Counted from the stretch's first letter, positions 1 to 4,579 are shown. The stretch: 5,957 nucleotides of DNA from JBBRYK01 sp038237665 (GCA_038237665.1 JBBRYK010000119.1:1-5957), one strand, 5' to 3'. Numbers and translations are program-made. The notes: a model not told the origin generated them from the sequence alone.

Positions 1-125
1 CTGCTCAACCCCAGCCGGCGCGTCAGCTCGGCGCGAGAGATCCCGGAGCTCTCGTGCACGAGACGCAGGACGGCCAGCGCCCCCTGCTCACGTTGGACCC
101 TCGCCTGATGTATATACTCGCTCAA
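1..125 (-). CDS. ROK-family transcriptional regulator, N-terminal part (cut by window edge)
   Basis: Only the first 41 codons are in the window. The reading frame from a TTG at 125-123 gives an N-terminal winged-helix domain: a helix rich in Gln/Arg/Leu (…GALAVLRLVHESSG) followed by the recognition-helix signature ISRAELTRRLGLS. In ROK (repressor, ORF, kinase) regulators this start is followed by a sugar-kinase-like effector domain, here outside the window. ROK regulators normally bind a sugar or sugar phosphate and control sugar uptake or catabolism genes. The gene diverges from the SemiSWEET/HAD operon, which supports a sugar-related target. The TTG start was chosen because a good promoter ends about 8 nt upstream, leaving almost no leader; no ATG or GTG lies in frame nearby. 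The family call is fairly sure; the exact start and the ligand are not. Confidence 0.72.
   Translation of the reverse strand, partial: MSEYIHQARVQREQGALAVLRLVHESSGISRAELTRRLGLS
93..118 (+). promoter_or_regulatory. Possible -10 region for the SemiSWEET/HAD operon
   Basis: TATACT at 113-118 (5/6 match to TATAAT) lies inside a TATATACT run. The nearest -35-like hexamer, TTGGAC at 93-98, is only 14 nt upstream, which is too short to be ideal, so the -10 is better supported than the -35. Transcription would begin near 125 and run straight into the GAGG and ATG of the minicistron at 127-138. The site lies within the first codons of the divergent ROK gene, so ROK binding here could also control the ROK gene itself (inference). 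Confidence 0.3.
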
Positions 126-132
126 CGAGGAT

Positions 133-162
133 ATTATGGCCGAGGATCCAGACCTCAGACAA
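133..162 (-). promoter_or_regulatory. Predicted promoter of the ROK gene
   Basis: On the minus strand TTGTCT (162-157) and CATAAT (138-133) are separated by 18 nt, matching 4/6 and 5/6 of the housekeeping consensus. The predicted transcription start falls around position 126, at the edge of the TTG start codon, so the message would be nearly leaderless, which is common in actinobacteria. The -35 box covers the SemiSWEET start region, so the two divergent genes share regulatory DNA. Confidence 0.42.
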
Positions 163-165
163 TGA
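136..165 (+). CDS. Putative 9-codon minicistron upstream of the SemiSWEET gene
   Basis: An ATG at 136 follows GAGG (127-130) at 5-nt spacing and opens a 9-residue frame, MAEDPDLRQ, ending in TGA at 163-165. That stop shares four bases (ATGA, 162-165) with the SemiSWEET start, which itself has no recognisable ribosome binding site. This is the usual layout for translational coupling: ribosomes load at the minicistron and restart on the transporter. A frameshifted true N-terminus of the transporter is the main alternative, but SemiSWEETs usually begin directly at the first helix, as the ATG at 162 does. No function is known for the peptide. Confidence 0.35.
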   Translation: MAEDPDLRQ

Positions 166-425
166 TCACCCTGCTCGGGCTGACGGCGGGGGCGCTCACG
201 ACGTGCTGCTGGTTGCCGCAGCTGATCAGGTCCTACCGAACTCGTTCGACGCGCGATCTCTCGTGGGGCTACCTGCTCGTGCTCGGCGGCGGCGTCGCCC
301 TCTGGCTCACCTACGGCGTCCTCGCTGCGGATGCGCCACTGATCGCCGCCAACGTTGCTACCTCCGCCCTGCTGCTGACCCTGGCGCTGCTGAAGCACCG
401 CTTCGACAGGGCGGCCGAATGCTGA
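162..425 (+). CDS. SemiSWEET-type sugar transporter (PQ-loop family), 87 aa
   Basis: Half-size SWEET transporters are about 85-100 aa, have three transmembrane helices, dimerise in the membrane and move sugars down their gradient. Three hydrophobic segments are visible at about residues 3-21, 37-55 and 59-78. The first ends in the PQ motif (WLPQ, P19-Q20) and is followed by the basic loop RSYRTRSTRDLS. Helix 2 carries the conserved WLTYG (W48-G52), and helix 3 begins PLIAAN with the conserved Asn64. The ATG at 162 was chosen over in-frame upstream codons because it starts helix 1 directly and gives family length. The stop overlaps the HAD start by 7 nt, so the two are co-translated. The substrate cannot be read from sequence; a sugar is inferred from the family and from the ROK and HAD neighbours. 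Confidence 0.85.
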   Translation: MITLLGLTAGALTTCCWLPQLIRSYRTRSTRDLSWGYLLVLGGGVALWLTYGVLAADAPLIAANVATSALLLTLALLKHRFDRAAEC

Positions 426-1081
426 CGCCGGTCGCCGAACGGCTCGCGCACGTTCGCGCGGTGCTCCTGGACATGGACGGCACACTCGTCGACTCCGACG
501 CTGCGGTCGAGCGAGCCTGGCTGCGCTGGGCGGCCGAATACGGCGTCGACCCGGCCGCGATCGTCCCGATCATGCACGGCAGCCCGGCATCGGTGACGGT
601 GGGCCATGTCGCACCCGGCCTCACCCGGGCCGAGGTCGCCGCGGCCGCGGGACGCCAGCTCGAGCTGCAATACGACGACGTCGCCGACGTCGTCCCGATC
701 CGCGGCGCCGCCGAGCTGTTCGAAGTGATCGGGCAGCTTGGCCTGGCGTGGGCGGTCGTGACGAGCGCCGACCGGCGGCTCGCACAGGTGCGACTCGCCG
801 CCGCGGGGATCGCTCCGCCCGTGCTCGTCGTCCTCGAGGACGTGGCCGTCGGCAAGCCCGACCCCGAGGGCTTTCTGGCCGCCGCCCAGTGCCTCGGCGT
901 TCCGATCGACCGCTGCCTCGTGGTGGAGGACTCGGAGCCGGGCATCGAGGCCGGCCGCCGCGCGGGGGCGCTCGTCGTCGGCCTCCGGAGCCTCCCGGCC
1001 GACATCGGCGCGGCAGACCTGGCCGAGGTCGCAACCCTGCTGCGCGAATACTCGGAGCCCGTGCTCGGCCTCACCGGTTAG
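419..1081 (+). CDS. HAD superfamily (subfamily IA) phosphatase, hexitol/sugar-phosphatase-like, 220 aa
   Basis: A cytoplasmic Mg-dependent phosphatase of the haloacid dehalogenase fold. All four motifs are visible: motif I DMDGTLVDSD with nucleophile D18 and acid/base D20; motif II VVTSAD (T115-S116); the motif III lysine in GKPDPEGF (K146); and motif IV VVEDSEPGIEAG (E170-D171). The segment between motifs I and II forms the helical C1 cap. Its start (ERAWLRWAAEYGVD…HGSPA) resembles E. coli YfbT/HxpA-type sugar phosphatases, so a hexitol- or hexose-phosphate substrate is likely, though phosphoglycolate or glycerol-phosphate cannot be excluded. The length is normal. The start overlaps the transporter stop by 7 nt, with a weak AGGGCGG upstream. 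The pairing suggests that sugar phosphate is dephosphorylated and the free sugar is passed by the SemiSWEET. The family is secure; the substrate is inference. Confidence 0.88.
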   Translation: MLTPVAERLAHVRAVLLDMDGTLVDSDAAVERAWLRWAAEYGVDPAAIVPIMHGSPASVTVGHVAPGLTRAEVAAAAGRQLELQYDDVADVVPIRGAAELFEVIGQLGLAWAVVTSADRRLAQVRLAAAGIAPPVLVVLEDVAVGKPDPEGFLAAAQCLGVPIDRCLVVEDSEPGIEAGRRAGALVVGLRSLPADIGAADLAEVATLLREYSEPVLGLTG

Positions 1082-1400
1082 CTAGGAGGCTCGCTGCTGC
1101 TCGTGGCCGGGCTCGCCGTCGGCCCGCGCCGGCTCGAACTCGACGGTCGGACGCTCGGCTCGATCGCCTACCTGGCGCTTGCGGGCTCGGTCGCGGGCTT
1201 CTCGCTGTTGTACTGGCTGCTCACGCAAATCACCGCCGTCTCGGCCTCGCTCCTGAACCTCGCGTGCCCATCCTCGCGCTGATCGAAGGGTGGGCGGTTT
1301 ACGGCGAGCGGCTTAATCTCTCGCTCGCCCTCGGGTCGGCGGTGGTCGCGGCCGGGATCGGCCTAGCCTCCGTGCGGCTCGGAGGAGCGCCGATCGATCA
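1082..1400 (+). pseudogene. C-terminal remnant of an EamA/DMT-family transporter, frameshifted
   Basis: From the codon after the HAD stop the same frame encodes GGSLLLVAGLAVGP and then, after a short loop, GSVAGFSLLYWLLTQ and SASLLNLA. This is the second-repeat signature of EamA (drug/metabolite) exporters. The frame ends in TGA at 1280-1282, but the match continues in the next frame from about 1264 with VPILALIEGWAVYGERLN and a last hydrophobic helix, reaching about 1395. The shift fits the loss of one base near 1262-1265. The first repeat and the start codon (roughly 180 residues) are absent. A GGAGG at 1085-1089 with a GTG at 1103 could allow a 59-aa product, but nothing indicates it is used. 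The remnant runs convergently into the 3' end of the holin-like gene. Confidence 0.75.
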
Positions 1401-1793
1401 CCAGCGGCGACGAGTGCCTCGCTGCGGTCCCATTCGGCGCGCCGGTCGAATCCGGTCGAGAAACGCCTGGCACGCCCAGTTCACGAGCCAGACGACCACG
1501 ATCGTGCCGACATAGGTCCAGAAGCCGTCGACCGAGAAGTGGGGCGCAACCCACTCGGCGAGCGCGACCATGGCGATGTTGATCACGAGGAGGAAGAGCC
1601 CGAGGGTGAGCACGATCAGCGGCAGCGTGAGGATCGTCAGCACGGGCTTGATGAAAGCGTTTGCGATGCCGAGGACCGCGGCGGCGATCAGGTACGAGCT
1701 CCAGCCGTGAATCCGCACGCCGTCGAAGAGGCCATTGGCAATCCAGAGCGCCAGAGCGTTCGTCGCCCAGCCGATTGCGAGACGCAGTGCCAC
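1398..1793 (-). CDS. Phage-holin-4 superfamily (PF04020-type) membrane protein, 131 aa
   Basis: A small integral membrane protein of the Phage_holin_4_2 group. Despite the name, it is a widespread chromosomal family of unknown function, about 110-130 aa long. Four transmembrane helices are visible at about residues 3-20, 30-48, 54-79 and 92-112. The family hallmark lies between helices 2 and 3: ANAFIKPVLTILTLPLIVLT, followed by LGLFLLVIN. The C-terminus is a short basic tail (RIRPARRMG…RRRW). The GTG at 1793 was chosen because it sits directly before helix 1; the upstream in-frame sequence is shadow of the dehydrogenase gene. The ribosome binding site is weak (GGCGGG about 11 nt upstream). 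It diverges from the dehydrogenase across 50 bp. There is no lysin or other phage gene nearby, so a lysis role is unlikely. Confidence 0.85.
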   Translation of the reverse strand: MALRLAIGWATNALALWIANGLFDGVRIHGWSSYLIAAAVLGIANAFIKPVLTILTLPLIVLTLGLFLLVINIAMVALAEWVAPHFSVDGFWTYVGTIVVVWLVNWACQAFLDRIRPARRMGPQRGTRRRW

Positions 1794-1843
1794 AGCGCGA
1801 CCATACCCGCCAGGCCCGTGCCTAAGCTGTCGCGAGAGCCAGG

Positions 1844-2950
1844 GTGAAGATTCGAGCTGCGCTACTCGAAGAGTTCGGCCGTCCACTCGTCGTCCAGGAG
1901 GTCGAGCTCCAGGAGCCCCGAGCCGGCGAGGTGCTCGTGCGGCTGGCCGCCTGCGGCGTCTGCCACACCGATCTCTATACGGCGTCGGGCGCGGATCCAT
2001 CCGGCTACGCGCCCACCGTCCTCGGCCACGAGGGAGCTGGCGTGGTCGAATCCGTGGGCGAGGGCGTGGAGTCACTCGTCGCGGGCGACCATGTCGTCAC
2101 GCTGTTCTCGCCGCAATGCCGCGAGTGCATTCATTGCCGAAGCCCGCGGACGAACCTCTGCCTCGCCATTCGCGAGCAGCAGAACAAGGGCTTCCTCCCG
2201 GACGGGACGACGCGGCTCGCCCGCGAGGGTCAGCCGATCCGGCACTTCATGGGCACTTCCACCTTCGCGGAGCACACGGTGATGCCCGAGATCGCGCTCG
2301 CGAAGATCGACAGGGAGGCGCCGTTCGACCACGCGTGCCTGTTCGCCTGCGGCCTGTCGACGGGCCTGGGGGCGGCGATGTATACGGCCGAGGTCGAGGC
2401 CGGGACGAACTGTGTGATCTTCGGTGCGGGCCTGGTCGGGCTCGGCGCGGTCGCAGGCTGCCGTCTCCGGGGCGCCGACCGCATTGTCTGCGTCGACCTT
2501 TCGGAAGATCGGCTCGAGCTCGCCCGCGGTCAGGGCGCGACCGAGACGTTCCTCGGCGGCCCCGACGCGGTCAGCCAGATTCTCGAGCTGACGGACGGCT
2601 TCGGAGCCGACTACACCTTCGAGGCCACCGGCAACGTCGGCGTCATGCGCCAGGCCGTCGAATCGGCTCGGATGGGTTGGGGCCTCTGCACGATTGCCGG
2701 CGTCGCGGGCAAAGGCGAGACGCTCGAGATCGTTCCGCGCTACCTGATCACGGGCCGTCGCGTCCGGGGCTCGTCGTTCGGCGGCGTCAAGGGCCGCGAC
2801 CAGGTGCCCGAGCTGATCGAGCGCTATCTCCTCGGCGAAATCAACGTGGCACCGCTCGTCTCCCGCAAGCTGACCCTCGACGAGGTCAACCGCGGCTTCG
2901 ACCTGATGCAGGCGCAAGACGGAATTCGCAGCGTGATCGAGTTCGGTTAG
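1844..2950 (+). CDS. Zn-dependent class III-like alcohol dehydrogenase, probable thiol-dependent formaldehyde dehydrogenase, 368 aa
   Basis: A cytosolic medium-chain dehydrogenase. The catalytic zinc ligands are C40 (GVCHTD), H62-E63 (LGHEGAG) and C169 (ACGLSTG); the structural zinc is held by C92, C95, C98 and C106. The Rossmann motif is FGAGLVGLG (G194, G196, G199), and D218 (VCVDLSEDR) ends the second strand, indicating NAD use. Colinearity with class III ADH (FrmA/AdhC, S-hydroxymethylglutathione dehydrogenase) is strong: PDGTTRL, MGTSTFAEHTV, TDGFGADYTFEATGN and the C-terminal FGG. Of the glutathione-contacting residues, the Arg after the structural zinc is kept (R110) and so is D51, but the usual Glu two residues later is Ser53, and the Lys in the segment before FGG appears as Arg. 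Because many actinobacteria use mycothiol or another thiol, the true cofactor is open. The start is GTG after GAGAG at 5-nt spacing. Full family length. Confidence 0.9.
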   Translation: MKIRAALLEEFGRPLVVQEVELQEPRAGEVLVRLAACGVCHTDLYTASGADPSGYAPTVLGHEGAGVVESVGEGVESLVAGDHVVTLFSPQCRECIHCRSPRTNLCLAIREQQNKGFLPDGTTRLAREGQPIRHFMGTSTFAEHTVMPEIALAKIDREAPFDHACLFACGLSTGLGAAMYTAEVEAGTNCVIFGAGLVGLGAVAGCRLRGADRIVCVDLSEDRLELARGQGATETFLGGPDAVSQILELTDGFGADYTFEATGNVGVMRQAVESARMGWGLCTIAGVAGKGETLEIVPRYLITGRRVRGSSFGGVKGRDQVPELIERYLLGEINVAPLVSRKLTLDEVNRGFDLMQAQDGIRSVIEFG

Positions 2951-2961
2951 CAGGGACCTTC

Positions 2962-3350
2962 GTGCGGGTATCCACCCATCGGGCCTCAGGCCTCCCGGTC
3001 GCCGCGAACTCGGGCTCGATCATCGCCTCGATCGGCGCCGGCATCGGCCTTCACCCCGATTTCGGCTCCGGAACGTGGAACGGCGGCCCGATCGGGATTC
3101 CGATCACGGTCGTGGACGGCTGATGGTCGCCGGCAATGGCTCGAACTGGTACATCAGCGGCGCACCCGATCCGGGCTGGAACGACGACGATCTCAGTCGG
3201 CTCGGAGACGTCAAGGGCTCCGACTTCGAGGTCGTGGACACATCCTCGCTGCGCCCGGGCCCGACCTCGGCAACGCTGACCGGGTTCTCGGCCACGCGTG
3301 TTCGCCGGGGCGTCGCAGTGTCTTGGAGGTCGGTGGGCGAGAACCTCGAC
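2962..3350 (+). pseudogene. Internally deleted remnant of a large secreted-type actinobacterial protein
   Basis: Two blocks that belong at opposite ends of one protein family lie side by side. Block 1 (frame of 2962, to the TGA at 3121-3123) reads LPVAANSGSIIASIG, then LHPDFGSG and GGPIGIPITVV, the N-terminal signature. Block 2 (frame of 3120, to about 3350) reads NGSNWYISGAPDPGW, NDDDLSRLG and KGSDFEVVDTSSLRPGP, the C-terminal signature, followed by a beta-sandwich-like start (LTGFSATRVRRGVAVSWRS) that loses coherence after VGEN. In intact members I recall, the blocks are separated by roughly 200 residues and preceded by a signal peptide; both are missing here. The join is near 3112-3122 and changes the frame. 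The gene begins 11 nt after the dehydrogenase stop with no ribosome binding site. The family match is from memory; the function of intact members is unknown to me. Confidence 0.72.
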
Positions 3351-3368
3351 CGGCCCGATCAGCGTGGG

Positions 3369-3400
3369 CTGACGCGTGCTCGCGTCAGACGCGTTCTGAC
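3369..3400. terminator. Two overlapping hairpins between convergent units (possible bidirectional terminator)
   Basis: CTGACGCG (3369-3376) pairs perfectly with CGCGTCAG (3381-3388) around the loop TGCT. GTCAGA (3384-3389) pairs perfectly with TCTGAC (3395-3400) around CGCGT. The two stems share 3384-3388, so only one can form at a time. They sit directly after the stop of the minus-strand gene (3402) and downstream of the plus-strand pseudogene. Neither strand has a T-run, so this would be a U-less actinobacterial-type terminator if it is one. Confidence 0.42.
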
Positions 3401-3401
3401 C

Positions 3402-3710
3402 TCAGGTCCCGCGGCGTCGGAGGGCGTGTCGGAGGGCGAGGACGTCATCGGGGAGCTTGTGCGCGTCGTTCATCCAGCCGTCGATCGCGTGGAGCACCAC
3501 TGCCTCGTGCTCCAGGTCGAGGTCGACCGTCAACTCTCCTTCGCCACGCTCGGCGAGCGCAACGAATTTGTCTCTGAGTGTCAGCGACTGAGGCGTGGGC
3601 TCGCTCTCGCAGATCCTGCGAATGCGCTCGGCGAGCTCGTCGGTGTGCTCCTGGAAGATCGTTCGACGGCCGATGCTGAGGTCCATCTGCACGACGCGCC
3701 GGCTCGTCAC
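3402..3710 (-). CDS. Hypothetical protein, 102 aa, second gene of a two-gene unit
   Basis: I do not recognise this protein. It is soluble, charged and apparently helical, with no signal peptide or membrane segment. Visible stretches are TIFQEHTDELAERIRRI (an amphipathic helix), SLTLRDKFVALAERGEGEL and a His/Asp-containing end (HAIDGWMNDAHKLPDD) before a basic tail. Coding is supported by high third-position GC on the minus strand, whereas the long plus-strand frame across it gives low-complexity reversed sequence. The GTG at 3710 lies 9 nt after the previous gene's TAG and follows TTAGGTCGGG, giving a usable AGG. A GTG at 3692 and an ATG at 3686 are alternative starts, the latter giving MDLSIGRR. 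Co-transcription with the gene at 3720-4028 is likely from the spacing. The function is unknown; a small regulatory or stress-related role would be a guess. Confidence 0.62.
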   Translation of the reverse strand: MTSRRVVQMDLSIGRRTIFQEHTDELAERIRRICESEPTPQSLTLRDKFVALAERGEGELTVDLDLEHEAVVLHAIDGWMNDAHKLPDDVLALRHALRRRGT

Positions 3711-3719
3711 GAGCCCGAC

Positions 3720-4028
3720 CTAACGCGCTGCGCCAACGGCCTTGGGCAGCCCGGGCCGCGATTCCGCTCTCGGCGGCATACCTTCATTCTCGGCATCGCC
3801 CTCGGCGGACTTATCGGCGACGCGCAGAAGAGCGCCGCCGCTCCGATAGGCCGCGTAGGCCTTGATTGCCTGCAGGTCGTGACGTTTGCGGCCCGGAAAG
3901 GCCAGCGCCGAAAACGCCTGCCAGTCGAGCCCGCGCGGCACTGCCATGTCCGGTACGGCCGCGGCCTGCGAATCCCGAACCTGGAACCGCAGGTCGAACG
4001 GGCCGTGTCTCCGTGAGGCCTCGATCAT
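3720..4028 (-). CDS. Hypothetical protein, 102 aa, first gene of a two-gene unit
   Basis: Not recognised. The product is soluble, with an N-terminal strand-like part (HGPFDLRFQVRDSQ), a central segment rich in aromatic and basic residues (GLDWQAFSALAFPGRKRHD), a short helix (LQAIKAYAAYRSGG) and a disordered-looking C-terminus rich in Pro, Glu, Ala and Arg. Codon use has high third-position GC on this strand. The ATG at 4028 is the only in-frame start, because a TGA lies three codons upstream. Its start overlaps the stop of the leader ORF (4025-4090) as ATGA, and GAGAGG sits only 2 nt before the ATG, so translation probably depends on the upstream SD. The next gene follows after 9 nt. I cannot assign a domain. 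Confidence 0.6.
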   Translation of the reverse strand: MIEASRRHGPFDLRFQVRDSQAAAVPDMAVPRGLDWQAFSALAFPGRKRHDLQAIKAYAAYRSGGALLRVADKSAEGDAENEGMPPRAESRPGLPKAVGAAR

Positions 4029-4090
4029 GGCCTCTCACCCACTCGGCCCTTCGAGGACCTGGGCATTTCTGAACAAAATGCGCTCAACAA
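4025..4090 (-). CDS. Putative 21-codon leader ORF with a perfect Shine-Dalgarno, coupled to the downstream gene
   Basis: On the minus strand AGGAGGTG (4101-4094) is a full complement of the 16S anti-SD. It is followed by tandem TTG codons at 4090-4088 and 4087-4085 in one frame, 5 and 8 nt after AGGAGG. That frame encodes MLSAFCSEMPRSSKGRVGER plus Pro and ends in TGA at 4027-4025, overlapping the next gene's ATG (ATGA). Strong ribosome loading here would be passed to the 4028-3720 gene. An alternative is that the SD once served a longer gene: the frame starting at GTT (4088) reads VERILFRNAQVLEGPSG then stop, which looks like the first strand of an amidohydrolase, but it lacks a standard start codon. 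The SD is certain as sequence; what it drives is inference. Confidence 0.42.
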   Translation of the reverse strand: MLSAFCSEMPRSSKGRVGERP

Positions 4091-4092
4091 AA

Positions 4093-4101
4093 GCACCTCC
4101 T
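4093..4101 (-). promoter_or_regulatory. Strong ribosome binding site (AGGAGGTGC)
   Basis: The strongest Shine-Dalgarno in the window. It is 65-70 nt upstream of the nearest ATG that opens a long frame (4028), so it is too far away to serve that gene directly. Only TTG codons or a GTT lie at proper distance. This placement is the main argument for the leader ORF. Confidence 0.55.
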
Positions 4102-4127
4102 ACCACCTGATCGAACGGATAAGGAGG

Positions 4128-4138
4128 GCGCAAAGCGC
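4128..4138. repeat. Interrupted palindrome GCGCAAAGCGC, copy 1
   Basis: GCGC arms around AAA, an operator-like shape, lying 27 nt upstream of the strong SD of the leader ORF. The identical 11-mer recurs at 4174-4184, 46 nt away start to start (about 4.4 helical turns). The pair sits in the 154-bp gap between the two-gene unit and the terminator of the ABM-like gene, where the promoter of the two-gene unit should be. Confidence 0.5.
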
Positions 4139-4173
4139 GCGATCGGTATTCGTCCTGGAGTTACCGGAGTCTA

Positions 4174-4184
4174 GCGCAAAGCGC
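4174..4184. repeat. Interrupted palindrome GCGCAAAGCGC, copy 2
   Basis: Exact copy of the element at 4128-4138, further upstream of the two-gene unit. On the minus strand both read GCGCTTTGCGC. No convincing -35/-10 pair is visible between the copies, so their position relative to a transcription start is unknown. Confidence 0.5.
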
Positions 4185-4210
4185 CGACGAGAGTGGGATC
4201 TTCGCTGGAA

Positions 4211-4241
4211 CCGGAAAAAGGAAGGCCCGCTTCCGCGGGCC
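4211..4241 (-). terminator. Intrinsic terminator of the ABM-like gene
   Basis: GGCCCGC (4224-4230) and GCGGGCC (4235-4241) form a perfect 7-bp GC stem with a 4-nt loop. On the minus strand it is followed by TTCCTTTTTCC (4223-4213), a proper U-tract. It lies 24 nt after the stop of the gene at 4265-4579 and is the clearest rho-independent terminator in the window. Confidence 0.8.
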
Positions 4242-4264
4242 CTCCCCGGTCGTCCTGAACGTCC

Positions 4265-4579
4265 TTAAACGTTGCTGATCCCGTTCGACTTGTGCGCAAT
4301 CACCTCTCCGCCCGTGATCTGCGGCGGATTCGGGAACGCGGTTTCGAGATTCTCCTCGCGAAGCCAGCTGGCGGCGACACGGTTCGACTCGTCGGCCTGG
4401 GTCGACGTGCCGAACAGGCCGACGGAGCTGAAGACTCCGTTGTCGGCCTGAATGAGGTAGTAGCCGCTGAAGCCCGGCAACTTGCTCAGGCGAGGCATCA
4501 GACCCTCGCCGACCTTCTTGGTCAGCTCTTCGGTCCGCTTCTGGTCAACACCTTCGTAGCGTCTTACGATGGCATGCAT
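4265..4579 (-). CDS. Small dimeric alpha-beta-barrel (ABM-like) protein, 104 aa
   Basis: The product has the beta-alpha-beta-beta-alpha-beta order of the antibiotic-biosynthesis-monooxygenase/stress-responsive barrel fold. Strand 1 is MHAIVRRYEGV, with a helix rich in Lys and Glu (QKRTEELTKKVGEGLMPRL), then the turn LPGFSGYYLIQADNG, strand FSSVGLFGT, helix STQADESNRVAASWLREENL, and last strand GEVIAHKSNG. The LPGF-GYYLI and DESNR-ASW patterns are typical of a roughly 100-aa bacterial family often annotated as hypothetical. Catalytic activity is not established for it, so monooxygenase should not be assumed. The ATG at 4579 follows AGGTG at 6-nt spacing; the frame continues upstream to 4717, but that extension has no family match. 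A terminator follows the stop. Confidence 0.78.
   Translation of the reverse strand: MHAIVRRYEGVDQKRTEELTKKVGEGLMPRLSKLPGFSGYYLIQADNGVFSSVGLFGTSTQADESNRVAASWLREENLETAFPNPPQITGGEVIAHKSNGISNV

Noticed and set aside
748..1260. Plus-strand frame leading into the second EamA segment
   Set aside because: Arg/Gly-rich shadow of the HAD gene and of the first EamA segment; only 1264 to about 1400 carries the transporter signal.
1398..1793. Phage lysis cassette suggested by the holin-family membrane protein
   Set aside because: No endolysin or other phage gene nearby, and this holin-4 group is common as a chromosomal membrane protein.
1794..2075. N-terminal extension of the holin-like protein
   Set aside because: The frame stays open but overlaps the dehydrogenase start antisense and gives Arg/Pro-rich sequence; the membrane protein begins naturally at the GTG at 1793.
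1735..3123. Long plus-strand frame of 462 codons spanning the dehydrogenase
   Set aside because: Arg/Pro-rich shadow of the dehydrogenase in another frame; only its end (2962-3123) is real, as the N-terminal block of the pseudogene.
3075..4016. Long plus-strand open frame of 313 codons
   Set aside because: Only its first part (to about 3350) is meaningful, as the C-terminal block of the pseudogene. From about 3400 on it is the antisense shadow of the two minus-strand genes and has no coherent domain.
4121..4127. AAGGAGG on the plus strand, a strong SD sequence
   Set aside because: No ATG, GTG or TTG lies at a usable distance downstream and no plus-strand gene follows.
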